This document shows, piece by piece, positions 15,877 to 24,362 of a DNA stretch of 61,912 nucleotides. The stretch comes from Ancylothrix sp. D3o (lineage in GTDB: Bacteria > Cyanobacteriota > Cyanobacteriia > Cyanobacteriales > Oscillatoriaceae): the NCBI RefSeq assembly GCF_025370775.1, contig NZ_JAMXEX010000003.1, positions 406,419 to 468,330 of the forward strand, given 5' to 3'. The notes under the pieces are model-generated. The model ran no database searches, was not told where the DNA came from, and worked only from the letters and a program-made list of their open reading frames with translations. The translations under genes were made by a program, and so were the position numbers. Position 1 is the first letter of the stretch, and the number at the start of each line of letters is the position of its first letter.

Positions 15877-17265
15877 ATGTTACAAGGCTCGATTGTCCAG
15901 CAGCTACAAGCCGCCCACCAGAACAGTACCCGGCCCGTCAGATTTGGGGTGTATTACAAAAATACCCTAGTTTCCCTCTGCCACGCCCTCGAAGACTGTA
16001 TCCTCGCCTCCCGTACCTCCCCCATCGTCATCACCGCCTTTCAACAAGGTAAATGGTATTTGCAAGAAGCCGAACGCTACGGCGACTTAGCAAAAAAATC
16101 TCGCCAAATTGTGATTATGGCTTCCCCAAACTCTGGCTGGCAAGAACACCCAACCAGTCAATTACCAAATGTTGATTTAGTCAGCCTCGACAAAACCGAT
16201 CCTGTCGCTGAAGAATGGCACTTAATAATATTATCGCCAACCTACACAGCAATGGTACTTTGTCAAGAGTTATCCGAAGCAGATTATGGAATTACCGGCA
16301 TTCCCAAAGAAGACCGCGACCGCAAATTTTATGGCTTATGGACATTTGAACCGGCCCTCGTCAAAGAAACCATAGAATTAGCAATAGATCACATCGGAAA
16401 ATACAACCCCGAACTACAACAAAAACTTACCCAACAATTAGAAACCCTAAGCCAAGAATTTGTCGAGCAAAAAGACGATTTAAGCGAAATTGTTGCCCGT
16501 GTTATTGATTACTTACAACAAGGACAGCATGAATTAGAAACTCCCACTTATACCAATCATAAAGCCTTAGATCGCAACTTAATATCAAACGAAATTCAAG
16601 CCTTTTTGCGAATGGCGCAGATCATGGATCTAGCAGACGCCACAAACCCAATGGCGGCGGCGGAAGTTACAGCCATCACCGAAACCATCGGTCAATTACT
16701 CGACTTGCCGGCATGGCAAATGAAACGCCTACGCCTTGCTTCCTTACTCCACCGGCTAGACTCAGCCCAACGCATAGATAACATAATATCCGAGAATACA
16801 AACCGCTATCAAGAAGACGGCCCCTGCTGCCCCTTAGTAGCCGGAGCACAAGTGCTACGCCGAATGCCGCAACTGCAAGCCATCGCCCAAATAATAACTC
16901 ATCAAACGGAGAACTGGGATGGCACCGGCAAACCTGCCGGCCTCAGCGGTGAAGAAATTCCCCTCGAATCAAGAATTATCGCACTTGCCGCAGAATTCCA
17001 ACAAAAAATAGTCAAATATCGAAACACCGGCAACCCCGAAAATGCAGCTAATTACGCACTACAAGCCGTAGCAGAATGCCAAACAGAAAAAGGCGAAAAA
17101 TGGGAACCAAAATTAGTAGATACCCTAACCTTATTAGTAATGGGAATGCAGCAAGGATTAACCCTACCAATCACCCAACCAAAAATCACCGCCGGAATGT
17201 GGCTATTAGACTACCACATAGATAGCGAAACAAGAACAAACAAAAACCTTTCCCAAAAACCCTAA
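15877..17265 (+). CDS. DICT-domain sensor with HD-GYP-like C-terminal region
   Basis: A 462-residue soluble protein. The N-terminal half (about 1-200) fits the DICT sensory domain of light- and two-component-associated cyanobacterial proteins (VRFGVYYKNTLVSLCHALED, then VVITAF-type strand and YGLWTFEPALVKE). The C-terminal part (about 235-440) is an HD-type helical domain related to HD-GYP: LRLASLLHRLD, ITHQTENWDGTGKPAGLSGEEIP in two parts, and SRIIALAAEFQQ. The first HD pair reads HRLD instead of HDIG, so metal-dependent cyclic-di-GMP hydrolysis is doubtful; it may be a regulatory binder. Followed by a dispersed repeat and the pentapeptide gene 35 bases on, likely one transcript. Confidence 0.82.
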   Translation: MLQGSIVQQLQAAHQNSTRPVRFGVYYKNTLVSLCHALEDCILASRTSPIVITAFQQGKWYLQEAERYGDLAKKSRQIVIMASPNSGWQEHPTSQLPNVDLVSLDKTDPVAEEWHLIILSPTYTAMVLCQELSEADYGITGIPKEDRDRKFYGLWTFEPALVKETIELAIDHIGKYNPELQQKLTQQLETLSQEFVEQKDDLSEIVARVIDYLQQGQHELETPTYTNHKALDRNLISNEIQAFLRMAQIMDLADATNPMAAAEVTAITETIGQLLDLPAWQMKRLRLASLLHRLDSAQRIDNIISENTNRYQEDGPCCPLVAGAQVLRRMPQLQAIAQIITHQTENWDGTGKPAGLSGEEIPLESRIIALAAEFQQKIVKYRNTGNPENAANYALQAVAECQTEKGEKWEPKLVDTLTLLVMGMQQGLTLPITQPKITAGMWLLDYHIDSETRTNKNLSQKP

Positions 17266-17266
17266 A

Positions 17267-17297
17267 CCCATCTGCGTTTATCTGCGGTTAAAAAAAA
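17267..17297 (+). repeat. Operon-internal repeat (CATCTGCGGTTAAAAAA family), copy 1
   Basis: CCCATCTGCGTTTATCTGCGG then TTAAAAAAAA fills the gap between the DICT and pentapeptide genes. Related copies sit at 25546-25606 and 37397-37444, always just after a stop codon and before the next gene on the same strand. Confidence 0.75.
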
Positions 17298-17299
17298 TT

Positions 17300-17944
17300 A
17301 TGAACATCGAAGCCATCAAAAACGGAACCCAAAAAAACCTTCCCGGAATCAACCTAGAAGACGAAGACTTGTCCCACGCAAATCTCACAGGAATTAACCT
17401 TGTCGGTGCCAACCTCACCGGCATCAACTTAAGCCGGTCTAACCTTGAAAGATCACGTTTAGATGGGGCAAACTTGCTGGGTGCAAACTGCGTAGAAGCC
17501 GACTTGCGGGCAAACTTATTAGGTGCAAATTTAATGCAGGCTGACCTCACCGGCGCTGACTTACGAGGGGCCAACCTACGCGGCGCAAGCCTAATGGCAG
17601 CAAAGCTTACAGAAGCTTCTTTTGCCGGGGCTTTTTTAAGTGGAGCAAATTTAATGAATGTTAATTTGCAAGGCGTAGACTTGCGGGGGGCCGATTTGCG
17701 AGGGGCTAATTTAACGGGGGCAAATTTGAGTGGTGCAGATTTAAGTCGTGCAGATTTACAAGGTGCTTTATTAAATGATGCCAATTTGGAAGAGGCGGAT
17801 TTACGTTCTGCTAATTTGGCCGGTGCAAATTTGACCGGCGCCAATTTACTTTGTGCAGACTTGGATGGGGCGAATTTGGAGGGGGTAAGTATGGTAGGTG
17901 CTTGTTTGGTAGGGACTATTTTAACCGCAGACAAAGGCAAATAA
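17300..17944 (+). CDS. Pentapeptide-repeat protein
   Basis: A 214-residue protein of which residues about 28-205 are almost wholly tandem pentapeptides of the A(D/N)LXX type (for example LSHANLTGINLVGANLTGIN, LRGADLRGANLTGANLSGAD). Such repeats fold into a right-handed four-sided beta helix. There is no signal peptide or membrane segment, so it should be cytoplasmic. The family includes gyrase-protecting proteins and many cyanobacterial proteins without known role; nothing here selects among these. Shares the transcript with the DICT protein. The opposite-strand open frame across the same bases is an artefact of the repeats. Confidence 0.93.
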   Translation: MNIEAIKNGTQKNLPGINLEDEDLSHANLTGINLVGANLTGINLSRSNLERSRLDGANLLGANCVEADLRANLLGANLMQADLTGADLRGANLRGASLMAAKLTEASFAGAFLSGANLMNVNLQGVDLRGADLRGANLTGANLSGADLSRADLQGALLNDANLEEADLRSANLAGANLTGANLLCADLDGANLEGVSMVGACLVGTILTADKGK

Positions 17945-17955
17945 ATTAAGATGGT

Positions 17956-18798
17956 TTATTGGTTGGTTTCTGGGGTTTTTGTTTTGGTTTGTTGGCTTAT
18001 CCAAAGGGCGATTGTTCCTAAGAATAATAGTCCTAAAATGCCGGCTAGGGGGTTTTGATTTACGCCGGTGATTATTTCGGGGACTTTGCCGGAATATTTG
18101 GTTAGGTTTCCTACTCTAACAATGTAATATCCCCAAACTAAACCTCCATGAAATCCCATCGGAAAACCCAAACGTCCTTGGTGAGAGAGTTTTCCCCAAA
18201 CACAGGTTAATCCTAATAGGAATAAACCGATAATTTGTGGCCACGTTGCAAGAATTACATCTAGCGGCCTGATATAATGGGATATGGCAAAAATTAAGCC
18301 ATTTACTAATAGGGAAATTTGTAAGCTGTAGTTTCGTTGAAGTTCATCAAGTAACCAACCACGAAAAAGTAATTCTTCCGCAAAACCTACCGCCAGCGAC
18401 ATTATTAAGCCTTCTAAGATGGTGAAGGTGAGGCTGGAGGCCGGTTTTTGCCAAATTACCCAGCCAAGCAATCCTTGAGTGATAAATAAGGCAAATAAAC
18501 TGATAACACCAAGCGCTAAACCGTTAAGTAAATCTCTGCCATTTCTGCGGTTGAATTGTAAGCCGTAATCTCGCAAAATTTGCGGTTGCTGGTAAACGTT
18601 TTTTCCCCACCATCTCGCAAGCACAATAAATTCTGTGTATAAAATTACCATTGTAATGATGCTGACTAGGTTTGCATCTTTTACAAAAGCGTAAATGGGG
18701 ATAGCAAACGGTGCCCATAAACCTACTAAAATTAACAAAAATATCAGCAGGCGTGCCGGTGCTGGGTATTTGGCGAATTTAGCAATTTCGAGTTTCAA
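17956..18798 (-). CDS. CPBP family intramembrane glutamic endopeptidase
   Basis: A 280-residue polytopic membrane protein, about seven or eight helices. Catalytic motifs of the CAAX-protease/bacteriocin-processing family are present: AEELLFRGWLL (EExxxR, about residues 141-151), and the second His motif FAISHYI (about 190-196). A third helix with GFHGGLVWG (about 220-228) supplies the last conserved His. Family members cleave within or near the membrane; in cyanobacteria and plastids several are tied to thylakoid protein quality. The start is TTG with GGA upstream; no Met occurs before residue 49, and a later start would remove the first helix. Confidence 0.9.
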   Translation of the reverse strand: MKLEIAKFAKYPAPARLLIFLLILVGLWAPFAIPIYAFVKDANLVSIITMVILYTEFIVLARWWGKNVYQQPQILRDYGLQFNRRNGRDLLNGLALGVISLFALFITQGLLGWVIWQKPASSLTFTILEGLIMSLAVGFAEELLFRGWLLDELQRNYSLQISLLVNGLIFAISHYIRPLDVILATWPQIIGLFLLGLTCVWGKLSHQGRLGFPMGFHGGLVWGYYIVRVGNLTKYSGKVPEIITGVNQNPLAGILGLLFLGTIALWISQQTKTKTPETNQ

Positions 18799-18824
18799 TC
18801 TTTTTTATCCAATTGTGATTAAGG

Positions 18825-18849
18825 CGTTCCCCGGCTGAGCCGGGGAACG
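18825..18849. terminator. Strong perfect hairpin between CPBP gene and clpS
   Basis: CGTTCCCCGGCT-G-AGCCGGGGAACG, a 12-bp inverted repeat. Both flanking genes read leftward, so this lies after clpS. There is no U tract, so it may stabilise or process the clpS 3' end rather than terminate. Confidence 0.55.
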
Positions 18850-18882
18850 ATAAAAAGGGGGTAATGGGATGAAATAAAAGAG

Positions 18883-19164
18883 TTATTCATCCGGCTCAAT
18901 TGTGCTTGTTAAGCCGTGATTTTTGAGGGTTTCGCAGTAAAATTCTGCGTGTTCTAAAGCGCAGGTAATCACCAACGCGAGACCGTTGGTGTGTGCTTCC
19001 ATCATAATACTGACGGCCTGCGGTTGAGTTAGGCTGGGAACGGTTTGCATTAAAGTTTGCACAACGTGCTCCATCGAGTTGAAATCGTCGTTGTGGAGCA
19101 GAACTCGATAACGTGGTGCGAGTTTGCGAACCGTTGAACTTTTCGCAATAGTCTCGACTGACAC
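18883..19164 (-). CDS. clpS: ATP-dependent Clp protease adaptor ClpS
   Basis: A 93-residue adaptor of normal length. ClpS binds the N-domain of ClpA/ClpC and delivers N-degron substrates. Conserved features: YRVLLHNDDFNSMEHVV with the NDD substrate-pocket residues, MMEAHTNGLALV, and EHAEFYCETLKNHGL with the His and acidic residues that contact the ClpA/C N-domain. The disordered N-terminal arm is short (SVETIAKSSTVRKLAP). Start is GTG with AGAGGA about 9 bases upstream. Cyanobacteria have one or two ClpS proteins; this looks like the standard ClpS1 type. Confidence 0.95.
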   Translation of the reverse strand: MSVETIAKSSTVRKLAPRYRVLLHNDDFNSMEHVVQTLMQTVPSLTQPQAVSIMMEAHTNGLALVITCALEHAEFYCETLKNHGLTSTIEPDE

Positions 19165-19416
19165 AGCTTTTATCCTCTTTCGTAAATTTTTAAGATTGCT
19201 TTCGTCTATTTTAATAAGATCCGGCTCTCAATCTCTATTCGTCAACGGTTTTGTTTTACGGATAACCGAACTCGCATATTTCGGTTTACTTGTCAAGCAG
19301 GCTGGGGGAGTTTCTGCCGTGAGATGGCAACCACAGCTATCAATAATCTCAGCATTCGTAATAGGATTTAGACAAACCAGTTTTCAATTGAAATTTCCCG
19401 AAAATCATTATTAAAT

Positions 19417-19614
19417 CTAGTCCTTAAACTCTTCTACCGGCTCATCAAAATCCTCAGATATTTCGATTAATCCTTTGGCATTTCCTGCTTTTGCCGGCCA
19501 GCGTTTCTTCTCATAAACCCCCTCAATTTCAATCACAATTTCTGAGCCATCCGCAATATTTATTTCTTCGTACATTTCAATGATTTTACCTTGTTTGATT
19601 CCTTTAACTTTCAT
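19417..19614 (-). CDS. Small antitoxin-like protein
   Basis: A 65-residue protein starting MKVKGIKQGKIIEM. The beta-rich N-terminus with EINIADGSEIVIEIEGVYE resembles small AbrB- or DUF104-type antitoxins in which a short strand pair is followed by an acidic toxin-binding tail (EISEDFDEPVEEFKD). No toxin gene adjoins. A second, broken copy of its C-terminus lies just upstream at 19672-19725, so there were once two tandem paralogues. Confidence 0.6.
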   Translation of the reverse strand: MKVKGIKQGKIIEMYEEINIADGSEIVIEIEGVYEKKRWPAKAGNAKGLIEISEDFDEPVEEFKD

Positions 19615-19928
19615 TGTTTTTTCCTGAAAGACCGCTTTTAGCTAATTATATTGGTTTTTATCCTCAAATGTCTAGTCTGCTTTAGCCTCATTTCCCACCG
19701 GCTCATCAAAATTATCTGAGAGTTCCTTCCTATTTAGCAGTTGACGGCAAAAAGTGTGCTAAACCGAACCTCAAAATAGTAAGAGCCGAATTATTGAAAA
19801 TAAACGGCAAATACACCCTCAAAATTACGGTTTGCCTCAACGCCAACCCGCACCGGCACACCTAAGATAAAAACATGGAAGGCAACAGCAATCAAAACAT
19901 CAATATTTATAAGAGAGGCAACCTAAAA
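19615..19928. other. Intergenic region with an antitoxin remnant
   Basis: Apart from the remnant listed separately, it holds the upstream region of hsp20. The hsp20 Shine-Dalgarno (AGAGG) lies about 10 bases before the ATG at 19929. No heat-shock operator was recognised. Confidence 0.5.
19672..19725 (-). pseudogene. C-terminal remnant of a second antitoxin-like gene
   Basis: Leftward frame ELSDNFDEPVGNEAKAD then stop, clearly related to the end of the intact neighbour (EISEDFDEPVEEFKD). The upstream part of the gene is gone. Confidence 0.6.
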
Positions 19929-20480
19929 ATGTACCCTATTTACTTACAACCCTGGCGCGAACTTGATCACCTCCGCACTCAATTAGATAAAATGTTTGAT
20001 CAAGTTCCTCAAAGCAGAAATTGCGCGGTGAAAACGCAACAAAATCGGCCCACCCGCACGCCGGCAATTGAATTGCAAAACACCGAAGAAGCCTTGATTT
20101 TGCGAGTAGAAGTACCGGGGATGGAAGCCAAAGATTTAGACATCCAAGTGAGCCGACAAGCCGTGCAAATCATCGGTACCTACACTCAACCGGCCACTGC
20201 TGTCTGCACTGAATTTCGCTATGGAGAAATTCGGCGAGTGATTGAACTACCTTTGCCGGTGGAGCAAGATCAAGTAAAAGCCGACCTCAAAAACGGTATC
20301 CTCACCCTCAGCTTGCCAAAAGTCTCAGCAGTGCGTCCCAGCGTTGTCAAAATTAACCTCGCAGAAGTCGCACAAACGCAAACCGAGGGGAAAACGGAAA
20401 ACCACACCACCCCCGCAGAAAACAGCGCCACAGACAGCGAAATAGCCGGGGATTTGTGGGAAAACACATCGGCTGGCTAA
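19929..20480 (+). CDS. Hsp20/alpha-crystallin small heat shock protein
   Basis: Start set at MYPIYLQPWRELDHL because AGAGG precedes it and the 18 residues encoded upstream do not fit the family. Product 183 residues. Alpha-crystallin domain about residues 45-142: TPAIELQNTEEALILRVEVP, VEVPGMEAKDLDIQV, and the diagnostic ADLKNGILTLSLPK. The C-terminal 40 residues are hydrophilic, and the usual IXI anchor is replaced by VVKINL. Such chaperones hold unfolding proteins and in cyanobacteria bind thylakoid membranes in heat and light stress. dnaK follows after about 250 bases with its own leader. Confidence 0.93.
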   Translation: MYPIYLQPWRELDHLRTQLDKMFDQVPQSRNCAVKTQQNRPTRTPAIELQNTEEALILRVEVPGMEAKDLDIQVSRQAVQIIGTYTQPATAVCTEFRYGEIRRVIELPLPVEQDQVKADLKNGILTLSLPKVSAVRPSVVKINLAEVAQTQTEGKTENHTTPAENSATDSEIAGDLWENTSAG

Positions 20481-20733
20481 AGGTTTTTTAACCCTTGAAG
20501 GGGTATTAGCGCCGAGTATGGCGCAAAACCGCCACATCAAAAGTACGGTAAATACCCCTTCATCATCCAACCCCTAAACCCCAGTATAGAAATACGAGAT
20601 TTATTTTAAATACTGAGGCTGGATTGGCGCGTTATTAAACCATCGCCGGTTTAAATTGCACGCTATAAAGTATGCCTAAAAACAGGCAAATACAGACCAA
20701 AGTTTTTGTAGTCATTGGAGCTAAAGCACCCTT

Positions 20734-22653
20734 ATGGGAAAAGTTGTTGGAATTGATTTAGGAACGACTAACTCTTGCGTCGCCGTTATGGAAGGTGGTA
20801 AACCCACCGTTATTGCTAACGCTGAAGGTTTCCGCACCACGCCTTCTGTTGTTGCTTTTACGAAAACAGGCGACCGTTTAGTAGGCCAAATTGCTAAACG
20901 TCAAGCAGTAATGAACCCCGAAAACACTTTCTATTCAGTGAAGCGTTTTATCGGGCGCCGGTTTGATGAAGTTACCCACGAATCTACAGAAGTTTCTTAT
21001 AGAGTTGTTCGGGAAGGAAACGGCAATGTGAAAATTGATTGCCCGATTGCCGGCAAACAATTTGCCCCCGAAGAAATTTCCGCCCAAGTGCTTCGCAAAT
21101 TGGTAGATGATGCGAGTAAATATTTAGGCGAAAAAGTAACGCAAGCTGTGATTACAGTTCCGGCTTACTTTAATGACTCTCAGCGTCAAGCAACCAAAGA
21201 CGCGGGTAAAATTGCCGGTCTTGAAGTGCTGCGGATTATTAACGAACCGACCGCCGCTTCTCTGGCTTATGGTTTAGATAAAAAGAGCAACGAAACGATC
21301 CTGGTTTTTGACTTGGGTGGTGGTACGTTTGACGTTTCGATCCTTGAAGTTGGCGACGGCGTTTTTGAAGTGCTGGCAACTTCTGGCGATACTCACCTGG
21401 GTGGGGATGATTTCGATAAGAAAATTGTGGATTTCTTGGCTGCTCAATTCCAAAAAGATGAGGGAATTGATTTGCGGAAAGACCGTCAAGCTTTGCAGCG
21501 TTTAACGGAAGCCGCAGAAAAGGCAAAAATTGAGTTGTCTAGCGTGACTCAAGCAGAAATTAACTTGCCTTTCATCACTGCAACTCAAGACGGCCCGAAA
21601 CATTTGGATACGACTTTAACACGGGCGAAATTTGAGGAATTGTGCTCGGATTTGATCGACCGTTGCCGTGTGCCGGTGGAAGCTGCGATCCGCGATTCTA
21701 AACTCGATAAAAGCGCCATTGATGAAGTGGTGATGGTGGGTGGTTCGACTCGAATTCCTGCGGTTTTGGAATTGGTTAAACGGGTTTTGGGCAAAGATCC
21801 TAACCAAACGGTTAACCCTGATGAAGTGGTGGCTGTTGGTGCTGCTATTCAAGCGGGTGTGCTGGCCGGTGAAGTTAAGGATATTCTGCTTTTAGACGTT
21901 ACTCCGCTTTCTCTGGGTGTGGAAACTTTGGGCGGTGTGATGACGAAGATTATTCCTCGTAACACCACAATTCCTACTAAGAAATCGGAAGTGTTTTCGA
22001 CGGCGGTTGATGGTCAAACTAATGTGGAAATTCACGTTCTCCAAGGTGAACGGGAAATGTCTTCGGACAACAAGAGTTTGGGTCAATTCCGTTTAGATGG
22101 TATTCCACCGGCCCCTCGTGGTGTTCCTCAAATTGAGGTGACGTTTGATATCGACGCCAACGGTATTTTAAACGTGATGGCCAAAGATAAGGGTACTGGT
22201 AAAGAGCAATCTATCAGCATCACCGGCGCTTCTACGCTTGATAAGAGTGAAGTTGAGAAGATGGTGAAGGAAGCTGAAAAGAATGCTAATGCTGATAAGG
22301 AACGCCGCGAAAGAATCGATCTGAAAAACCAAGCAGACTCGCTTTCTTATCAAGCTGAGAAGCAAATGAAGGATCTGGAAGATAAGGTTTCTCCCACTGA
22401 TAAAGCGAAGGTTGAAGGTTTGGTGAAAGATTTGCGCGAAGCCATCAGTAAGGATGATTTTGATCGCATTAAGTCGCAGATGACTGAGTTGCAACAAACG
22501 CTTTATACGATTGGTAGCAATATCTATCAGCAGGCCGGTGGTGGCACTCCGGGTGCCGGTGGCCCGACTGATGGCCCTCCTAATGGTGGTACCGGTGGTG
22601 GTACTAGCTCTGGCGGTGATGATGTGATTGATGCTGAATTCACGCAAAGTTAA
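20734..22653 (+). CDS. dnaK: Molecular chaperone DnaK (Hsp70)
   Basis: A full-length 639-residue Hsp70. ATPase domain about 1-385: [17 protein letters not shown] phosphate-1 loop, [47 protein letters not shown] and [11 protein letters not shown]. Substrate domain about 390-600 begins at [16 protein letters not shown]. The C-terminus is Gly-rich and ends [12 protein letters not shown], close to the EEVD-like end of bacterial DnaK. Cyanobacteria carry several DnaKs; size and tail suggest the general-stress DnaK2 type. No CIRCE element was found upstream. grpE and dnaJ are not adjacent. A strong terminator follows. Confidence 0.97.
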   Translation: MGKVVGIDLGTTNSCVAVMEGGKPTVIANAEGFRTTPSVVAFTKTGDRLVGQIAKRQAVMNPENTFYSVKRFIGRRFDEVTHESTEVSYRVVREGNGNVKIDCPIAGKQFAPEEISAQVLRKLVDDASKYLGEKVTQAVITVPAYFNDSQRQATKDAGKIAGLEVLRIINEPTAASLAYGLDKKSNETILVFDLGGGTFDVSILEVGDGVFEVLATSGDTHLGGDDFDKKIVDFLAAQFQKDEGIDLRKDRQALQRLTEAAEKAKIELSSVTQAEINLPFITATQDGPKHLDTTLTRAKFEELCSDLIDRCRVPVEAAIRDSKLDKSAIDEVVMVGGSTRIPAVLELVKRVLGKDPNQTVNPDEVVAVGAAIQAGVLAGEVKDILLLDVTPLSLGVETLGGVMTKIIPRNTTIPTKKSEVFSTAVDGQTNVEIHVLQGEREMSSDNKSLGQFRLDGIPPAPRGVPQIEVTFDIDANGILNVMAKDKGTGKEQSISITGASTLDKSEVEKMVKEAEKNANADKERRERIDLKNQADSLSYQAEKQMKDLEDKVSPTDKAKVEGLVKDLREAISKDDFDRIKSQMTELQQTLYTIGSNIYQQAGGGTPGAGGPTDGPPNGGTGGGTSSGGDDVIDAEFTQS

Positions 22654-22691
22654 TTTGTCATTGATCAAATGATTAGTTAATAGATAAAAGA

Positions 22692-22717
22692 GGCTGGGCA
22701 ATCCCCAGCTTTTTTTG
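22692..22717 (+). terminator. Rho-independent terminator of dnaK
   Basis: GGCTGGG-CAATC-CCCAGC followed by TTTTTTT. Confidence 0.85.
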
Positions 22718-22749
22718 TTAGCTTTTTAGAAAGATTGGAGGTTTTTATA

Positions 22750-23406
22750 ATGGTTTATCCTAATGCTCCTTGGACGCTTAAAGGTTATGCGGTTCAAACT
22801 GTGCAAATGGTTGATGTTGCTAAAGTCCGCTCTTTAATTCCTGCTGAGTTAGAGATAGTTTCGGTTTGGCCGGGTAAGACTTTAGGCGGGGTTTATGTGG
22901 CTTCTTATGGGGCCGGTTCTGTCTTGCAATATAATGAGTTAATTGTGGTTTCTGGTTTGGTGAGTTATGCCGGTCATTGGGGGGCTTGGATTTCTCATAT
23001 TTATGTAGATAATGCGGATTCTATGGCGGGGGGTCGTGAAATTTGGGGTTTACCAAAACAGTTGGCTGAGTTTAGTTGGAATGAGAATTCTGTGAGTGTT
23101 CAAAAAGGCGATAAGCAGCTTTGTTCGTTGGTTTGGAAAAAGTCGTTTTTGCCGGTGCCGGCGGGGATACAGTTGCCTTTTAGTGGGCCGGTTATTTCTT
23201 GTTGGGATAGTAATTTTTTGATGTTTAAAGGTGATTTTGGTAGCCGTTTGGGGTTGGTTGATGCTCAGGTGGAAATTCCAGCGGAAAGTGAGTTTTTTGG
23301 CTTGGGTTTAAATCAGCCTACTTTGACGGTTTATTGTGATGAGTTACGGTTGGTTGCTGGGGTTCCAGAGATGATTGGGGAAAAGAAAGTTGCATATAGT
23401 TATTAA
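22750..23406 (+). CDS. Acetoacetate-decarboxylase-like protein
   Basis: A 218-residue protein of the ADC beta-barrel family. Start at MVYPNAPWTLKGYAVQTVQM, with GGAGG 7 bases upstream; an earlier TTG is rejected. Family features: LIPAELEIVSVWPGKTLGGV, SYAGHWGAWISHIYVDN, and GREIWGLPKQLAEF, where the Lys in GLPKQLA aligns by eye with the Schiff-base Lys of true acetoacetate decarboxylases. Cyanobacterial members are usually not solventogenic and their substrate is unknown. It lies between two terminators and is thus monocistronic. Confidence 0.8.
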   Translation: MVYPNAPWTLKGYAVQTVQMVDVAKVRSLIPAELEIVSVWPGKTLGGVYVASYGAGSVLQYNELIVVSGLVSYAGHWGAWISHIYVDNADSMAGGREIWGLPKQLAEFSWNENSVSVQKGDKQLCSLVWKKSFLPVPAGIQLPFSGPVISCWDSNFLMFKGDFGSRLGLVDAQVEIPAESEFFGLGLNQPTLTVYCDELRLVAGVPEMIGEKKVAYSY

Positions 23407-23410
23407 AGCA

Positions 23411-23442
23411 AAAACCCGGTTTTTTTAGAACCGGGTTTTTTA
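23411..23442. terminator. Bidirectional terminator between convergent genes
   Basis: AAAACCCGGTT-TTTTTAG-AACCGGGTTTTTT; A tract on one side and T tract on the other serve both the ADC-like gene and the leftward carotenoid-protein gene. Confidence 0.85.
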
Positions 23443-23454
23443 TTTTAGGTGAAA

Positions 23455-23940
23455 TTAAATGCTAGAACCGGATGCCGCTTCTGCTCCCATTGGTAATACA
23501 CAACCGCGCAAAAAATCGATTTGTTGTTGAAAATCCATTGATTCAATTTGCCCTAATAACGTTTGTCCTTGTTCGGGCAATTTGTAATCTTCGGGCATGG
23601 GAATAATTGTGCCATTTTCCATGCCTTGAGCGAGAAAATACCAGAATGCAAGTTTGGTTTCAGGGCTCATTGAACCATACATTCGGCTCAATTCTGTGCT
23701 TTTTTTTCCGGCAATATCACGCATGGCTTGCAGTTGTTTTTCGTGAGACAAGTCTTTTACTTGATTAAACAAGCCTTGAGCAATTTCGGAACCAGAAGCG
23801 CCTGGGGCTGCCGGTGTGATTGATTTACCTAATTTTGTGTAAACAAACCACAACAAACCAAGCTGATCGTCTATATTTAAGTTGTTTAAAGCTTGTTTGC
23901 CGCGATCATAAGCGCCGGTGGGGGTTGGTGTAACTGTCAT
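23455..23940 (-). CDS. Helical carotenoid protein (OCP N-terminal domain homologue)
   Basis: A 161-residue protein equal to the OCP N-terminal domain alone, with no C-terminal NTF2-like domain. Start at MTVTPTPTGAYD, with GGAG about 6 bases upstream. OCP marks: ALNNLNIDDQLGLLWFVYTK with the conserved WF-Y, GKSITPAAPGA, LSRMYGSMSPETKLAFWYFL, QGMENGTIIPMP and the conserved Arg in FLRGCVLPMG (the OCP Arg155 position). HCPs bind one keto-carotenoid; some quench phycobilisome energy or singlet oxygen, others have unclear roles. No OCP-CTD homologue or FRP gene is nearby. Which HCP clade it belongs to cannot be read by eye. Confidence 0.93.
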   Translation of the reverse strand: MTVTPTPTGAYDRGKQALNNLNIDDQLGLLWFVYTKLGKSITPAAPGASGSEIAQGLFNQVKDLSHEKQLQAMRDIAGKKSTELSRMYGSMSPETKLAFWYFLAQGMENGTIIPMPEDYKLPEQGQTLLGQIESMDFQQQIDFLRGCVLPMGAEAASGSSI

Positions 23941-23952
23941 GTATTTCTCCAA

Positions 23953-24362
23953 TTAGTAATGAATAGCTGTCTCGTTTCCTCGCTTGAGGGAAAACGTGAA
24001 TTTTTTTGCTTATTAGCAAGGTAACGGATTATTAAGGAATGGTGTATCTTGCTACAGGTAGAAATGCTCAATGCTAGAAGTCGGTCAAATTAGGGGGTAA
24101 AATATTTAAGCAATTTCTAACTATAGGAAGAGGCAAAAATGACATTTTAAGTATGCTCGTAATTGCAGAGTTTGGATTTAAAATATGAATTCTAATTAAT
24201 AGATAATGGTTGATTTTATAAAAATGACCGCTACTCTACTTTTTTTAGTAGGATTGAAGATTTTTCTGGGGCCGGTGTAGGAAGGGTTGAATAAATCGGC
24301 AAGGGTGATATACTATTGAAAGCCGGCATTGTGGCGGCTGATGTTGTTTGCCTCCTGACTTT
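23953..24362. other. Divergent intergenic region (carotenoid protein / sbcD)
   Basis: A+T-rich, about 400 bases. No clear -35/-10 pair could be fixed, and no repeat or RNA is recognised. Confidence 0.4.

Noticed and set aside
17278-17940. 220-codon open frame on the minus strand
   Set aside because: It is the complement of the pentapeptide-repeat gene; its Lys/Pro/Ser-rich repetitive product follows from the repeats.
19124-19414. 96-codon plus-strand frame over clpS start and following gap
   Set aside because: Overlaps clpS antisense and has no family signal.
20481-20733. CIRCE heat-shock operator before dnaK
   Set aside because: No TTAGCACTC-N9-GAGTGCTAA-like sequence is present.
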